The position numbers were made by a program, and so were the translations under genes. A DNA stretch of 64,000 nt from positions 1-64,000 of the forward strand of contig CANLTI010000005.1 of the NCBI GenBank assembly GCA_947494095.1, read 5' to 3'. Within the stretch, counting starts at the first letter, position 1, and every line of letters starts with the position of its first letter. A model generated the notes under the pieces. The model had not been told where the DNA came from, made no database searches, and was given only the letters and a program-made list of their open reading frames with translations. Shown here one piece after another: positions 7,800 to 17,595 of the stretch. The DNA comes from an uncultured Pseudomonadales bacterium. GTDB taxonomy: Bacteria > Pseudomonadota > Gammaproteobacteria > Pseudomonadales > Cellvibrionaceae.

Positions 7800-8918
7800 T
7801 TGTTGGACGCTAAACCTTTGGCCATTGAATCGACTCCATCTCAACCCGAACCCATCACCGCCGAGCCCACACCGACCGAGACTCTAACACTGGCCATTAC
7901 TCTTGAGCCAACAGACTCCTACCGTCTCAATAACCTTAGCGGCAACCTTGATGGCAACCTCAAACAAATTGAAGCGCGTTTAGGTGTGCAAATTCATCAG
8001 CGCGGGGGCGACATTAGCGTACATGGCAGCCAAGAAGGCACCCAAATAGCACAAAAAGTGTTAGCTGACCTGTACGCTTTAACTGAGCATGATGGTGAAA
8101 TAAGCCCAGAAGAGGTGCATCTTGCGCTACAAGAAGCCGGTGCCGATGCTTTTATCCCGGTAACATCAACTAAAGAACCCTCTTTGGCGCCCGTGATTCG
8201 CACTAAAAAGTGCTCAATTAAGCCGCGCGGTGTTAATCAGCAAGGTTATGTCATGGCCGTGCGCCGCAACGATATTAACTTTGGCATAGGGCCTGCCGGT
8301 ACCGGCAAAACCTATTTAGCGGTCGCTTGCGCAGTTGAAGCGTTATTGCGCGATGAGTGTGAGCGTATTTTACTGGTGCGCCCCGCTGTGGAAGCCGGCG
8401 AAAAGCTGGGTTTTTTACCGGGTGACCTTAGCCAAAAAGTCGACCCTTACTTGCGCCCACTGTACGATGCACTGTATGAAATGCTCGGCTTTGAAACCGT
8501 TGGCAAAATGATCGAAAAACAAGTCATTGAGATTGCGCCTTTAGCGTACATGCGTGGCCGCACACTCAACAACTCATTTGTTATTTTAGATGAAAGCCAA
8601 AACACAACGCGCGAACAAATGAAAATGTTTTTAACCCGTATTGGTTTTGGCACTACGGCGGTCATTACCGGTGACCCCAGCCAAATCGATTTACCCCGAG
8701 GCAGTCAGTCGGGTTTGCAGCATTCTATTAGCGTATTAAAAGACGTTGAAGGGATAAGCTTTACTTACTTTACCTCTAAAGATGTGGTTCGCCACCCTAT
8801 TGTGCAACGCATTGTGGAGGCCTATGAAACGAGCGAGGCCGAGCTACAAGCCATTGAGAAGCGCCGCCGCGAAAAAGCCGAGCGCGCACGCACAGCAGGC
8901 GCCGCCTCTGATGAGTGA
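7800..8918 (+). CDS. ybeZ: PhoH family ATPase (YbeZ)
   Basis: This is a cytoplasmic PhoH-like P-loop ATPase, a partner of the YbeY RNase in RNA metabolism. It has Walker A in [11 protein letters not shown], Walker B in VILDESQN, and an N-terminal KH-like region (about residues 40-90). It overlaps ybeY by 8 bp and starts the conserved ybeZ-ybeY-ybeX-lnt series. The start is uncertain: no ATG precedes the conserved domain, an in-frame stop lies at 7785, and TTG codons at 7800, 7803 and 7818 are the candidates, none with a clear ribosome-binding site. The first 30 residues are Pro/Thr/Glu-rich. Confidence 0.88.
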   Translation: MLDAKPLAIESTPSQPEPITAEPTPTETLTLAITLEPTDSYRLNNLSGNLDGNLKQIEARLGVQIHQRGGDISVHGSQEGTQIAQKVLADLYALTEHDGEISPEEVHLALQEAGADAFIPVTSTKEPSLAPVIRTKKCSIKPRGVNQQGYVMAVRRNDINFGIGPAGTGKTYLAVACAVEALLRDECERILLVRPAVEAGEKLGFLPGDLSQKVDPYLRPLYDALYEMLGFETVGKMIEKQVIEIAPLAYMRGRTLNNSFVILDESQNTTREQMKMFLTRIGFGTTAVITGDPSQIDLPRGSQSGLQHSISVLKDVEGISFTYFTSKDVVRHPIVQRIVEAYETSEAELQAIEKRRREKAERARTAGAASDE

Positions 8919-9453
8919 TAGTGACCACAACGCTAACGGTGATGAAGCCCATGCAACGGCCAATACCTTGGTCGATCTTCAGTGCGCCAGCGACAGTGAG
9001 CTCTTTAGCCCCAGCCAAGCTCAGTTAACGCTGTGGGTTAACCAAGCACTGAATTTTGCTCATCAAGAAGGGCTAGACGGCATTCAGGCACACAAACACT
9101 TCAATAGCGATATTACCGTGCGCATTGTAGACGAGGCCGAAAGCCAAACACTAAACCGCGATTACCGCGGCAAAGATGCACCGACGAATGTTTTATCCTT
9201 TCCGAGTGACTTACCCGACTTTATCGAGGAGCCACTTTTAGGGGATTTAATTATTTGCACACAAGTGGTGAGCGATGAAGCCTGCACGCAACACAAAACC
9301 CTCGAGGCGCATTGGGCACATATGGTGGTGCACGGTACCTTGCATTTATTGGGGTATGACCATATTGAAGACGACGAAGCGCAGGTTATGGAAGCACTAG
9401 AAACGCGTATTTTAGTCGCACTTCATTACCCAGCGCCTTATACTGAGCAATAA
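8911..9453 (+). CDS. ybeY: rRNA maturation endoribonuclease YbeY
   Basis: YbeY is a zinc-dependent single-strand endoribonuclease for 16S rRNA 3'-end maturation and 70S quality control. The zinc-binding signature [11 protein letters not shown] is intact near residue 133. The start at 8911 (MSDSDHN) overlaps the ybeZ stop in the arrangement ATGAGTGA, implying translational coupling; the frame is open further upstream, but that stretch has no conserved residues. At 180 residues it is slightly longer than E. coli YbeY because of an acidic N-terminal extension. Confidence 0.92.
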   Translation: MSDSDHNANGDEAHATANTLVDLQCASDSELFSPSQAQLTLWVNQALNFAHQEGLDGIQAHKHFNSDITVRIVDEAESQTLNRDYRGKDAPTNVLSFPSDLPDFIEEPLLGDLIICTQVVSDEACTQHKTLEAHWAHMVVHGTLHLLGYDHIEDDEAQVMEALETRILVALHYPAPYTEQ

Positions 9454-9589
9454 CGTTAAAGGTAATAATCACCACCTATAAAAGCCACCAATAGGCTTGA
9501 GCCCGCCCACCAGTCATTAAAAGGTGGCAGGCACTCACTTACTTTAATACTCTACGCCTTCACGGCACTAGCGACCCAAAGAGATCATC

Positions 9590-10450
9590 ATGTCAGAAGA
9601 CCCCCCGAGTAGTCAGTCAAACGCTAAAGACAAGCCCCAAGAGCGCTCTTGGATTGACAAACTACTCAACAGCTTTACCAATAATGAACCACAATCGCGC
9701 GAAGAACTGCTCGACATTATCAAAGAGGCCGCCAGCAATAAATTGCTCGACGATGAAGCCTTAGAGATCATTGAAGGTGCATTAAGTGTGAGCCACCTGC
9801 AAGTACGCGAAATTATGATTCCGCGCTCGCAAATGGTGGTGATCAAACAAGATGAATCACCCGAAGAGTTTTTACCCAAAATCATCGAGTCCTGCCATTC
9901 ACGCTTCCCGGTGATCGGCGATAGCATTGATGATGTAAAAGGAATATTACTCGCCAAAGACTTACTGCCTTTATTGCTCAATCGCGAACAGACATTCACC
10001 CTAGAGAGCATTTTGCGCCCGGCGAATATTATCCCTGAAAGCAAGCGCCTCAATGTGCTGCTTAAAGAGTTCCGCGAGAAGCGCTATCACATGGCTATTG
10101 TGATTGATGAATACGGCGGCATATCGGGTTTGGTCACTATCGAAGACATTCTTGAAGAGATTGTTGGCGAAATAGAAGACGAAACCGATGACGACGATGA
10201 CGATTTTATTCGTCGCGTATCTGACGAAGATTTCATTGTTAAAGCACTCACCCCCATTGACGACTTTAATACGTTTTTTGATGGTGATATTGACGACAGT
10301 GACTTTGACACCATTGGCGGTATTGTGATGCAAGCTTTTGGTCACATGCCCTCACGCAACGAAGTGGTAGAGCTCAAAGGCTTTCGGTTTCGCATTTTGT
10401 ACGCTGATAGCCGTCAAATTCACCTTATTCGCGTCACTAAACTGGGTTAA
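9590..10450 (+). CDS. ybeX: CBS-pair transporter-associated protein YbeX/CorC
   Basis: This cytoplasmic protein of 286 residues has two CBS domains (about residues 65-185, with the MIPRSQM motif at the start of the first) and a C-terminal CorC/HlyC domain (about 205-285). Between them is a run of aspartates. CorC-type proteins are linked to magnesium efflux and, as YbeX, to ribosome metabolism. It lies 136 bp after ybeY and before lnt, the standard gammaproteobacterial order. Confidence 0.9.
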   Translation: MSEDPPSSQSNAKDKPQERSWIDKLLNSFTNNEPQSREELLDIIKEAASNKLLDDEALEIIEGALSVSHLQVREIMIPRSQMVVIKQDESPEEFLPKIIESCHSRFPVIGDSIDDVKGILLAKDLLPLLLNREQTFTLESILRPANIIPESKRLNVLLKEFREKRYHMAIVIDEYGGISGLVTIEDILEEIVGEIEDETDDDDDDFIRRVSDEDFIVKALTPIDDFNTFFDGDIDDSDFDTIGGIVMQAFGHMPSRNEVVELKGFRFRILYADSRQIHLIRVTKLG

Positions 10451-10460
10451 CTCCCTAAAG

Positions 10461-10492
10461 GCTAAGGTAACAAACAAGCTTCTTACCTTAGC
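10461..10492. other. Hairpin in the ybeX-lnt spacer
   Basis: A perfect 10-bp stem, GCTAAGGTAA / TTACCTTAGC, has a 12-nt loop. Only a weak T-run follows, so it is more likely an mRNA-stabilising or attenuating hairpin than a full terminator. Confidence 0.45.
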
Positions 10493-10520
10493 CCCTACGA
10501 TTTTTAAGGCCTGATTCTTA

Positions 10521-12080
10521 ATGCGCTGGCAGCAATCACTCTTGGCAAACACTCCTCGCCAGTATCACCTTTGGCTCAAAATACTTAGCGCAGCCTTAGG
10601 TGGCGCGCTATTACCCCTCGCCATGGCGCCTTACAGCCTGTGGCCGGCCAGTATTATTGGGCTGGTACTTGTGGGCCTTAGCCTGCGTAACGCCAGCCCC
10701 AAATTAGCAATGGGCTTGGGCTTTAGCTGCGGGGTGATGCTTTTTGGTGTAGGCGTCAGCTGGGTTTACGTCGCCATCGCCCAGTTTGGCAGTAGCTCAG
10801 CGGCGCTTGCAGCTGTGCTGACGGCACTGTTTGTCGTTGGCTTGGCGCTGGTATTTGCTGCGCCGTTTTATTTTTATGGACGCTTTTTAAGTCATCACCA
10901 CATGGGGCAAACCCTAGGGTTTGCCGCCTTATGGGTTTTTGGTGAGTGGTTGCGCAGCTGGCTATTTACCGGCTTCCCTTGGCTGTATGTGGGTTATGCC
11001 CACATTGATACGCCACTGAGCGGCTTTGCCCCTCTTTTTGGTATTTTTGGCGTCAGCTTAGCGACCACATTAACCGCTAGCGCGCTCATTAGCTTGCGCA
11101 CGCACATACGGCACCGCTCAAACCCACTGGCTATTGCTGCCATCTTTGGCTCGGTGATGCTATTGTGGGTGGGCGGTTGGGGCTTAAAAAGCATTGCCTG
11201 GACGCAACCTAAACCTCACACCATTAGCGTGGGCTTAATGCAGCCCAATATTCCACAAGAGCACAAATGGGATCCGGCCCACCACAGCAAAACGCTGGAT
11301 ACATTCAGTCGCTTAAGCACACCCTTATGGGACCTCGACTGGGTTATTTGGCCCGAAGCGGCCATCCCCTACCCTTATCATCAAGCCACCGAGCTACTCG
11401 ACCAAATTGATAGCTTTGCCAAAGCTCGCGGCACCGTTTTTATTACCGGCATTATTTATGATGACTTTTCCGCCTATAAATATTACAACGCCATTATTGC
11501 CAGAGGTGCAGGTGGTGGAGAGTATTTTAAGCAACGCCTAGTCCCTTTTGGTGAGTACGTACCTTTTGAGGAGCAACTGCGCGGGCTCATCAGTTTTTTT
11601 GACTTACCCACCTCCATCATTCATTTAGGCCCTTATAGCAAAAGTGGCTTAAACGCTAACGGCGTTTTAATTGCGGCCGCTATCTGCTATGAAATTGTCT
11701 ACCCCGACCTTATTGCACAATTAACACAGCAAAAAGATGTCATATTAACAATCAGTAATGATGCATGGTTTGGCTTGTCCAACGGGCCCTTACAGCATTT
11801 TGACATGGCCCGCATGCGCGCAATAGAAACGGGCCGCTATGTGATTCGCGCTACCAATAACGGCGTGAGCGGCATCATTAACCCCAAAGGCGGCATTGAA
11901 TTAAAAGGCGGCAGATTCACCCAAGAGTCACTACAAGGCGAAGTCGTGCGAATGAAAGGAATCACACCGTTTATGCTCTGGCAGTCTTGGCCTGCGGTGC
12001 TGTTAATACTTCTAATGCTCACTTGCAGCGCTATGAGTAAAAAGCGCTATAACCCCCTGCATAACGTCAATAAAAAATAA
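10521..12080 (+). CDS. lnt: Apolipoprotein N-acyltransferase Lnt
   Basis: Lnt adds the third acyl chain to the N-terminal cysteine of lipoproteins in the inner membrane. The first ~215 residues hold several hydrophobic helices, followed by the periplasmic nitrilase domain. The catalytic triad is visible as Glu in WPEAAIPYP, Lys in KQRLVPFGEYVP and Cys in AAICYEIVYP. A C-terminal helix precedes the basic tail. At 519 residues the length is normal. Its products would act on the many lipoproteins encoded in this window and upstream of LolCDE. Confidence 0.95.
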   Translation: MRWQQSLLANTPRQYHLWLKILSAALGGALLPLAMAPYSLWPASIIGLVLVGLSLRNASPKLAMGLGFSCGVMLFGVGVSWVYVAIAQFGSSSAALAAVLTALFVVGLALVFAAPFYFYGRFLSHHHMGQTLGFAALWVFGEWLRSWLFTGFPWLYVGYAHIDTPLSGFAPLFGIFGVSLATTLTASALISLRTHIRHRSNPLAIAAIFGSVMLLWVGGWGLKSIAWTQPKPHTISVGLMQPNIPQEHKWDPAHHSKTLDTFSRLSTPLWDLDWVIWPEAAIPYPYHQATELLDQIDSFAKARGTVFITGIIYDDFSAYKYYNAIIARGAGGGEYFKQRLVPFGEYVPFEEQLRGLISFFDLPTSIIHLGPYSKSGLNANGVLIAAAICYEIVYPDLIAQLTQQKDVILTISNDAWFGLSNGPLQHFDMARMRAIETGRYVIRATNNGVSGIINPKGGIELKGGRFTQESLQGEVVRMKGITPFMLWQSWPAVLLILLMLTCSAMSKKRYNPLHNVNKK

Positions 12081-12173
12081 CCTCTCGATCAATAAAACAT
12101 TAAATTCTTGCATAAAAAACGCACAGCGCAAAAGCTTGGCTATACTCAGAAAAGGAATTTCAGGAGTATTACA

Positions 12174-14474
12174 GTGCGAATATTTAGCGGTATATCAGTC
12201 AAGTGGAAAATCTATTTCATTGCCATTGTTAGCATTATTGGCTTCGGTAGTTACTTAGCCTTTAATGTGTGGATTAACACCAAAAACACCGATTTATTAA
12301 CCAATGTTCGAGATACGTATTTTCCCATTCTCGAAAAAGCTACAGCCAACGGTGTACGCTTAAAGCGCATAACAGAGCTCTTTAATACCGCGGTATTAAC
12401 CGGTGAGCTCGAGTTTTTACAATCGGCAGAAACAACAGCCGACACCATGAACCAAGATTTCTCGGCTATTTTAGCGCTAGAACCCAATAAAAAGGGGGAC
12501 ATCAAGGCGATTAAGCAAAACTTTAGTGACTATTACGATGAAGCTAAAGGTATTGCTGAAGAAATGACCACTGGCGAAGCCGACTTTGCCACCATAGGGC
12601 AGCGGGTAAAAAGTAAGGAGGTGCTGCTCGAATTACTCGAAAGTAAGCTCGAGTCCTTCCGTCAATATTCGCATGCCAATTTTTCGGGCAACATTAATGA
12701 AGCCAATAAAAACTCGGAGTTTATGCTGACTTCCGGCTTTGTCATTTGGGTATCGAGTATTTTGGTGCTAACGATGACCGTCTACACAATTGCCAGTATT
12801 ATTATTGGCAGTATTATCAGTGTTTCTAAATCACTCCACTCCATTGCCAAAAGCGGTGATGTCGCACAAAACATCCCCGTCAGTTCAAACGACGAAATAG
12901 GCCAATTAACGCAGAGCTTTAATGAGCTGATGGATAAGTTACGTGAGCGTACTCACGACCTTATGAGCATGATGCAGAACATGCACCAAGGGCTATTTAC
13001 CATTACCGAAGACGAGACAATCCACAAAGAGTACTCAGCATACATTGAAAAAATCTTTGAAACTGAGCATGTAGCCAATAAAAAATATGATGCTCTACTC
13101 TTTAGTCATGCCAGCATAGGCAGCGATCAGATGGATCAAATTCATACGGCTATCTCAAGCTTGTTAGGGGCCGACGAAATGATGTTTGCCTTTAACTCTC
13201 ACCTATTGATTTCTGAATATAACGTCATACTCCCCAACACCGAAGACCAAACAAAAACTAAAATACTCGAGCTAGATTGGGACCCCATTATCTCTGAAGG
13301 GACAATCACCAAAATTATGGTGACAGTACGCGATGTCACCGAGCTACGCGCCATGCAAGCCGAAGCCGAAGAGCAAAAACAAGAACTTGATATTTTAGGT
13401 GAAATTATAAAAATTGCCCCAAATAAATTTACAGGCTTTATTGATAACGCACGTAAATTACTGGATGAAAACCAAGCCACCATCGAAAAAAACAACAGCA
13501 AAGATATCGAGGTGGTGGCCAATCTTTTTGTTAACATGCACACCATAAAGGGCAATGCGCGCACCTATCAATTTAATGCCATCACCGATTTAGTTCACGA
13601 GGCAGAAACCACCTATGATCGGTTGCGCAAAGAAGACAACTTCCCCTGGGAGCCAAAAACGCTCCTGCACGAATTACAACTCGTACGCGATGCCATCGAA
13701 CATTACGCCAAAATCAAACAAGAAAAACTGGCCAGCAATCAAACCGCCGAGATACCTGTAGGCAGTATTCTGATCTCGCAAGATGATTACAAACACATGT
13801 TGGCAGCGTGTGATCAACCACAACCTTCCAATAGCGCTATTGCGAAGATGCTCCGGCGCTTTGATACAATACCTTTTGAGTCTGCTATCGACGATCTTAT
13901 CGCTTCGCTGCCATCGGTGGCTAAACAGCTCAACAAACCGGCACCACTGATCAATATAGAACTTAGCGGCTTACTCTTACATAAAAGCTATAGCGAATTG
14001 ATCGGTAACGTATTTACACATCTTTTACGTAACGCGATTGATCACGGTATAGAAACAGCCGAGGTCAGACAACAAAAAGGGAAAGTAGAGCAAGGGACTA
14101 TTTACCTTGAGTCAACCCATGAAAAAGACGGCGCGACTATTTGGCTGTGGGATGACGGCCAAGGCGTTAACCTTCAAAAACTCAAAAGCAAAGCACTCGC
14201 CTCTGGGCAAATCAGTGCGCAGGCGCTGGAAGATCCATCTGCGGTTGCCAACTGCTTATTTATGTCGGGTGTGTCGACGGCTGAAGAGGTCACGGCTATT
14301 TCGGGCCGAGGCGTAGGCATGGATGCCGTCAAGAAATACTTACAAAGCAAAGGCTGCGATATTATTATTGTGATCGATGAAGGGGTCGACAAACAAGCAG
14401 AGCTCGCGCCCTTTAAACTCAAGCTGACGCTTGCTGATAACCTTATTGAACACGCAGACGATAAAGCCGCTTAG
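12174..14474 (+). CDS. Membrane HAMP-Hpt-HATPase sensor (CheA-like kinase)
   Basis: This 766-residue protein has TM1 (about residues 11-34), a ~150-residue periplasmic helical region, TM2 (about 183-215), a HAMP domain (to about 262), a cytoplasmic sensory region, an Hpt domain with NMHTIKGNARTYQF (phospho-acceptor His near 455), and a CheA-type ATPase (N box HLLRNAIDHGIE, G1 DDGQGVN, G2 GRGVGMDAV). No CheA dimerisation domain, CheW domain or receiver is seen. It probably phosphorylates a response regulator encoded elsewhere. The GTG start at 12174 was chosen because CAGGAG lies 8 nt upstream; the frame is open to 12108. A hairpin terminator follows. Confidence 0.85.
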   Translation: MRIFSGISVKWKIYFIAIVSIIGFGSYLAFNVWINTKNTDLLTNVRDTYFPILEKATANGVRLKRITELFNTAVLTGELEFLQSAETTADTMNQDFSAILALEPNKKGDIKAIKQNFSDYYDEAKGIAEEMTTGEADFATIGQRVKSKEVLLELLESKLESFRQYSHANFSGNINEANKNSEFMLTSGFVIWVSSILVLTMTVYTIASIIIGSIISVSKSLHSIAKSGDVAQNIPVSSNDEIGQLTQSFNELMDKLRERTHDLMSMMQNMHQGLFTITEDETIHKEYSAYIEKIFETEHVANKKYDALLFSHASIGSDQMDQIHTAISSLLGADEMMFAFNSHLLISEYNVILPNTEDQTKTKILELDWDPIISEGTITKIMVTVRDVTELRAMQAEAEEQKQELDILGEIIKIAPNKFTGFIDNARKLLDENQATIEKNNSKDIEVVANLFVNMHTIKGNARTYQFNAITDLVHEAETTYDRLRKEDNFPWEPKTLLHELQLVRDAIEHYAKIKQEKLASNQTAEIPVGSILISQDDYKHMLAACDQPQPSNSAIAKMLRRFDTIPFESAIDDLIASLPSVAKQLNKPAPLINIELSGLLLHKSYSELIGNVFTHLLRNAIDHGIETAEVRQQKGKVEQGTIYLESTHEKDGATIWLWDDGQGVNLQKLKSKALASGQISAQALEDPSAVANCLFMSGVSTAEEVTAISGRGVGMDAVKKYLQSKGCDIIIVIDEGVDKQAELAPFKLKLTLADNLIEHADDKAA

Positions 14475-15004
14475 AGCCCAACCTGATAACACCCTGTAAA
14501 GCGGCCATGCCCGTTTTACAGGGTGTTATTACCCAAAGATTTACTCACATACGGTGCGGACACCCAATACCACTGATCCCCCTCTTAATCTCACAACTCT
14601 AATCTCACAATCTGCTCATATCACAATTTATTCAACACTTTGCCTATTTGATACTTGTTGTGATCAACCTGTTGCAATGGCACCCTAGGCGCTCTATCAA
14701 GACACCTTTAAAGCGCAACTGAAGCCACCTTTTATAGACACTTAAATATTGCATACATTATTCGGCCGTTTTTATATCGCGCACTTAGACTAAACACAGT
14801 CAGCGCTAAAACTAGCATACATAACACTGTCGCCATAAAATGCAAAGCGACTATAAGATGTAAAGTGGTTTTAATGTGTGAAAAATGCGCCACATTTTGA
14901 TATTTAGCATCAATTCATACTCAGGTTGTTCGATTAACGCTTACCTTTAAGGCCGTTACTCAGTACAATACAAAACTATTTTTTTAATTAAGCACTCACC
15001 GGCT
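14475..15004. other. Intergenic region upstream of DAHP synthase
   Basis: This 530-bp spacer contains the hairpin at 14486-14529 and then AT-rich non-coding sequence. No convincing TyrR or TrpR operator, attenuator peptide or small gene was seen. Confidence 0.5.
14486..14529 (+). terminator. Hairpin downstream of the sensor kinase
   Basis: A 15-bp perfect stem, ATAACACCCTGTAAA paired with TTTACAGGGTGTTAT, encloses a 14-nt GC-rich loop whose ends can also pair. The following T-run is short, so it is a probable but not classical terminator. Confidence 0.65.
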
Positions 15005-16075
15005 ATGACTAATTCAAACATTGATGATTTAAACTTGGTCTCTCAAGAGGTACTAATCTCTCCGGACCAACTCAAAAACGAGCTACCTTTAAGCGCTGCA
15101 GCTGAACATACTGTAACCAAAGGTCGCACTGCCATTCGCAATATATTAGACCGCCAAGATCACCGCTTAATGATAGTGATCGGCCCGTGCTCTATCCACG
15201 ATACTAGAGCGGCGATGGATTATGCCCACCGCCTTAAAGTACTCGCCGATAAAGTCTCTGATAGCTTGCTGCTTGTCATGCGTGTTTACTTTGAAAAGCC
15301 ACGCACCACCACAGGCTGGAAAGGCTTAATCAACGACCCGTATATTAATGACTCGTTTAAAATTCAAGATGGTTTACACGTAGGTCGCCAATTGCTACTT
15401 GATGTTGCCGAGCTAGGCTTGCCAACCGCCACTGAAGCACTCGACCCTATTTCGCCACAGTACCTCCACGACTTAATCTCTTGGTCAGCTATTGGTGCGC
15501 GCACTACCGAGTCACAAACACATCGCGAAATGGCCAGCGGCCTGTCATGCCCTGTTGGCTTTAAAAACGGTACCGATGGTGGCTTAACCGTGGCAATCAA
15601 TGCCTTACAATCAGTCAGCAGCCCCCATCGCTTTTTAGGTATCAACGGCAGCGGGCAAGTGGCTATTATTCACACTCGCGGCAACTCTTATGGGCATGTA
15701 GTATTACGCGGTGGCAATGGCAAGCCCAATTACGATTCGGTCAGCGTTGCCATTTGCGAAAAAGAATTGGTTTCAGCTAAAGTCCCGACTAATGTCATGA
15801 TCGACTGCAGCCACGCCAACTCTAATAAAAATCACGAATTACAACCTTTAGTCATGGAAAACGTCACTCATCAAATCTTAGATGGCAACACGTCCATTAT
15901 CGGTTTAATGATTGAGAGTAATATCGGTGCTGGCAATCAAAAAGTACCCGCCGACCTCGCCGATTTAGAGTATGGCGTATCGATTACTGATGCTTGTATT
16001 GACTGGGCAACCACCGAAGAAACAATTCTAAAAATGCACTCAGAACTCAAGAGCGTATTGCCCAAGCGCGTATAA
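15005..16075 (+). CDS. aroG: 3-deoxy-7-phosphoheptulonate synthase (class I DAHP synthase)
   Basis: This enzyme condenses phosphoenolpyruvate and erythrose 4-phosphate to DAHP, the first step of the shikimate pathway. Class I AroG/F/H signatures are seen: IGPCSIHD near residue 60, MRVYFEKPRTTTGWKGL with the PEP-binding Arg and Lys, and the metal-binding segment MIDCSHANSNK. The 356 residues fit feedback-regulated class I enzymes. Whether it is Phe-, Tyr- or Trp-sensitive cannot be judged by eye, so the symbol means family only. It is monocistronic, convergent with tilS. Confidence 0.93.
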   Translation: MTNSNIDDLNLVSQEVLISPDQLKNELPLSAAAEHTVTKGRTAIRNILDRQDHRLMIVIGPCSIHDTRAAMDYAHRLKVLADKVSDSLLLVMRVYFEKPRTTTGWKGLINDPYINDSFKIQDGLHVGRQLLLDVAELGLPTATEALDPISPQYLHDLISWSAIGARTTESQTHREMASGLSCPVGFKNGTDGGLTVAINALQSVSSPHRFLGINGSGQVAIIHTRGNSYGHVVLRGGNGKPNYDSVSVAICEKELVSAKVPTNVMIDCSHANSNKNHELQPLVMENVTHQILDGNTSIIGLMIESNIGAGNQKVPADLADLEYGVSITDACIDWATTEETILKMHSELKSVLPKRV

Positions 16076-16106
16076 AACTCAGCAAAAACAATGATAGCCC
16101 AACACT

Positions 16107-16153
16107 AAACCCCAAGCACTTAGCTAACAACAGGCTCAGCGTTTGGGTTTTTT
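16107..16153 (+). terminator. Weak terminator-like stem after DAHP synthase
   Basis: AAACCCCAAGC near 16107 can pair imperfectly with GCGTTTGGGTTT near 16139-16150, followed by six Ts. It lies between the convergent aroG and tilS genes. Confidence 0.4.
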
Positions 16154-16246
16154 GGATATTGCGCATTCGATATTACTTGCAGCGCGCCCTGAATACTAGC
16201 ACTGACTTTCTAACCTCGCATCTTAATACAAAGACTCAAAAAACGG

Positions 16247-17533
16247 CTACTCATCACCCGTAATACTTGGGTAGTACCAAGAAACAGCCACTCCCTTTGA
16301 GGCTCCCGCCTCTAGCCAGTAATCCCCTACCGCTATAAGATCCTCTGCACGGTAAATTAAAGGGACCTGATACCGAAGCCACGGCGGCACACCGTACTCT
16401 TGCAACAGCTTTTTAAGCACTTGAGAATGCCCGCGCCCTTGTGGCTTTGCTCTCTCACCGCCTACGCGAAAACGTATAGACAAGGGCGCCTGACAACCGA
16501 TTATCTGTAAGCGACTTCCATCAGGCAAAGACAATGCTTCGCCCAGCCACTCTATGGTTGTGCCATTGGGCGCTGTTAAGGCGCACGGAAGCAGGTACAG
16601 CCTATGCGCAAATCGCCTAAAACCGTAATCGGCCACCCATAAAGCTGGCACACTATCGCTTTTAGCTGCTAATACTTTTTGAAGCTCATCCAAATGCTTT
16701 GCCTCTGGCGCCAAATGCCCCAGCCCGCGCAGCCAATAGCGTACGGCCTGCTTTTGCCTAGAAAGCGACAGCAACTGAAGCCGATGAACACATAATGAAC
16801 AGCCAAACTTTTCAGTGCGCACATCTAATTGCGCAAAGTCTGCTGCGGCATACTCATCCAATAGCACTTGCGCCTCAAGAGCATGCCCGGCTGCTTGTGA
16901 GATTTTATGGGCGGCATGAGGCCAGCGCTGATGCAAAACAGGTAATACTTGGTGTCTTAGCAAATTGCGATCAAATCGAGTATCGCTATTACTCTCGTCA
17001 TTCACCCATTGCAATGCATGAGCGGCAGCATAGCTTAAAATAGTGTGCTTTGAGGTATTTAAGAAAGGGCGCCATAACTGCGCTTGCGCCAGCGCACGAG
17101 TACTTGGCATTGCTGCCAGGCCTTGCACTCCGGCTCCGCGCATTAACCGCAATAAAAATGTTTCGGCTTGATCCTCCTGATGATGCCCGAGCATCAATAT
17201 ATCACCCGCTGCGAGCTCTGCCTCAAAAGCCTCGTAGCGCGCCTTTCGCGCAGCCTGCTCTAGGCTTTCACTGCGCACAAGCACATTCACGCGCTTAACC
17301 CATAGCGGCACACTCCAGTCAGTACACAGGCGCATCACATGCTGCTGCCAAATATCACTTTGAGCAGACAATTGATGGTTTACATGAATCGCTTTTAGCG
17401 CGATACCACGCGCGGCCAATGCGCGGCTATTTTGGGTCGCCCAATGCAATAAGACAACAGAATCAACGCCCCCGCTAATCGCCACCCACAAATGCCGACA
17501 GCCGGCGGGTACATTCAAATCTGGAAGGGGCAT
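16247..17533 (-). CDS. tilS: tRNA(Ile)-lysidine synthetase TilS
   Basis: TilS converts C34 of the CAU-anticodon tRNA-Ile to lysidine, switching its reading from AUG to AUA. The N-type ATP-pyrophosphatase P-loop ISGGVDSVVLL lies near residue 18, followed by LGHHQEDQAETFLLRLMRG, the conserved tRNA/ATP-binding segment. The 428-residue length and C-terminal TilS domain agree with E. coli-type TilS. It is essential in most bacteria and appears monocistronic here. Confidence 0.93.
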   Translation of the reverse strand: MPLPDLNVPAGCRHLWVAISGGVDSVVLLHWATQNSRALAARGIALKAIHVNHQLSAQSDIWQQHVMRLCTDWSVPLWVKRVNVLVRSESLEQAARKARYEAFEAELAAGDILMLGHHQEDQAETFLLRLMRGAGVQGLAAMPSTRALAQAQLWRPFLNTSKHTILSYAAAHALQWVNDESNSDTRFDRNLLRHQVLPVLHQRWPHAAHKISQAAGHALEAQVLLDEYAAADFAQLDVRTEKFGCSLCVHRLQLLSLSRQKQAVRYWLRGLGHLAPEAKHLDELQKVLAAKSDSVPALWVADYGFRRFAHRLYLLPCALTAPNGTTIEWLGEALSLPDGSRLQIIGCQAPLSIRFRVGGERAKPQGRGHSQVLKKLLQEYGVPPWLRYQVPLIYRAEDLIAVGDYWLEAGASKGVAVSWYYPSITGDE

Positions 17534-17595
17534 AAACGAGCCTTAAAGCAATCAACAATCAAGTCGAGTATTGTAAGCCAAAACCCAACGCAACC

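Noticed and set aside
14850-14880. TyrR box upstream of DAHP synthase
   Set aside because: TGTAAA is present but the second half-site (TTTACA) does not match.
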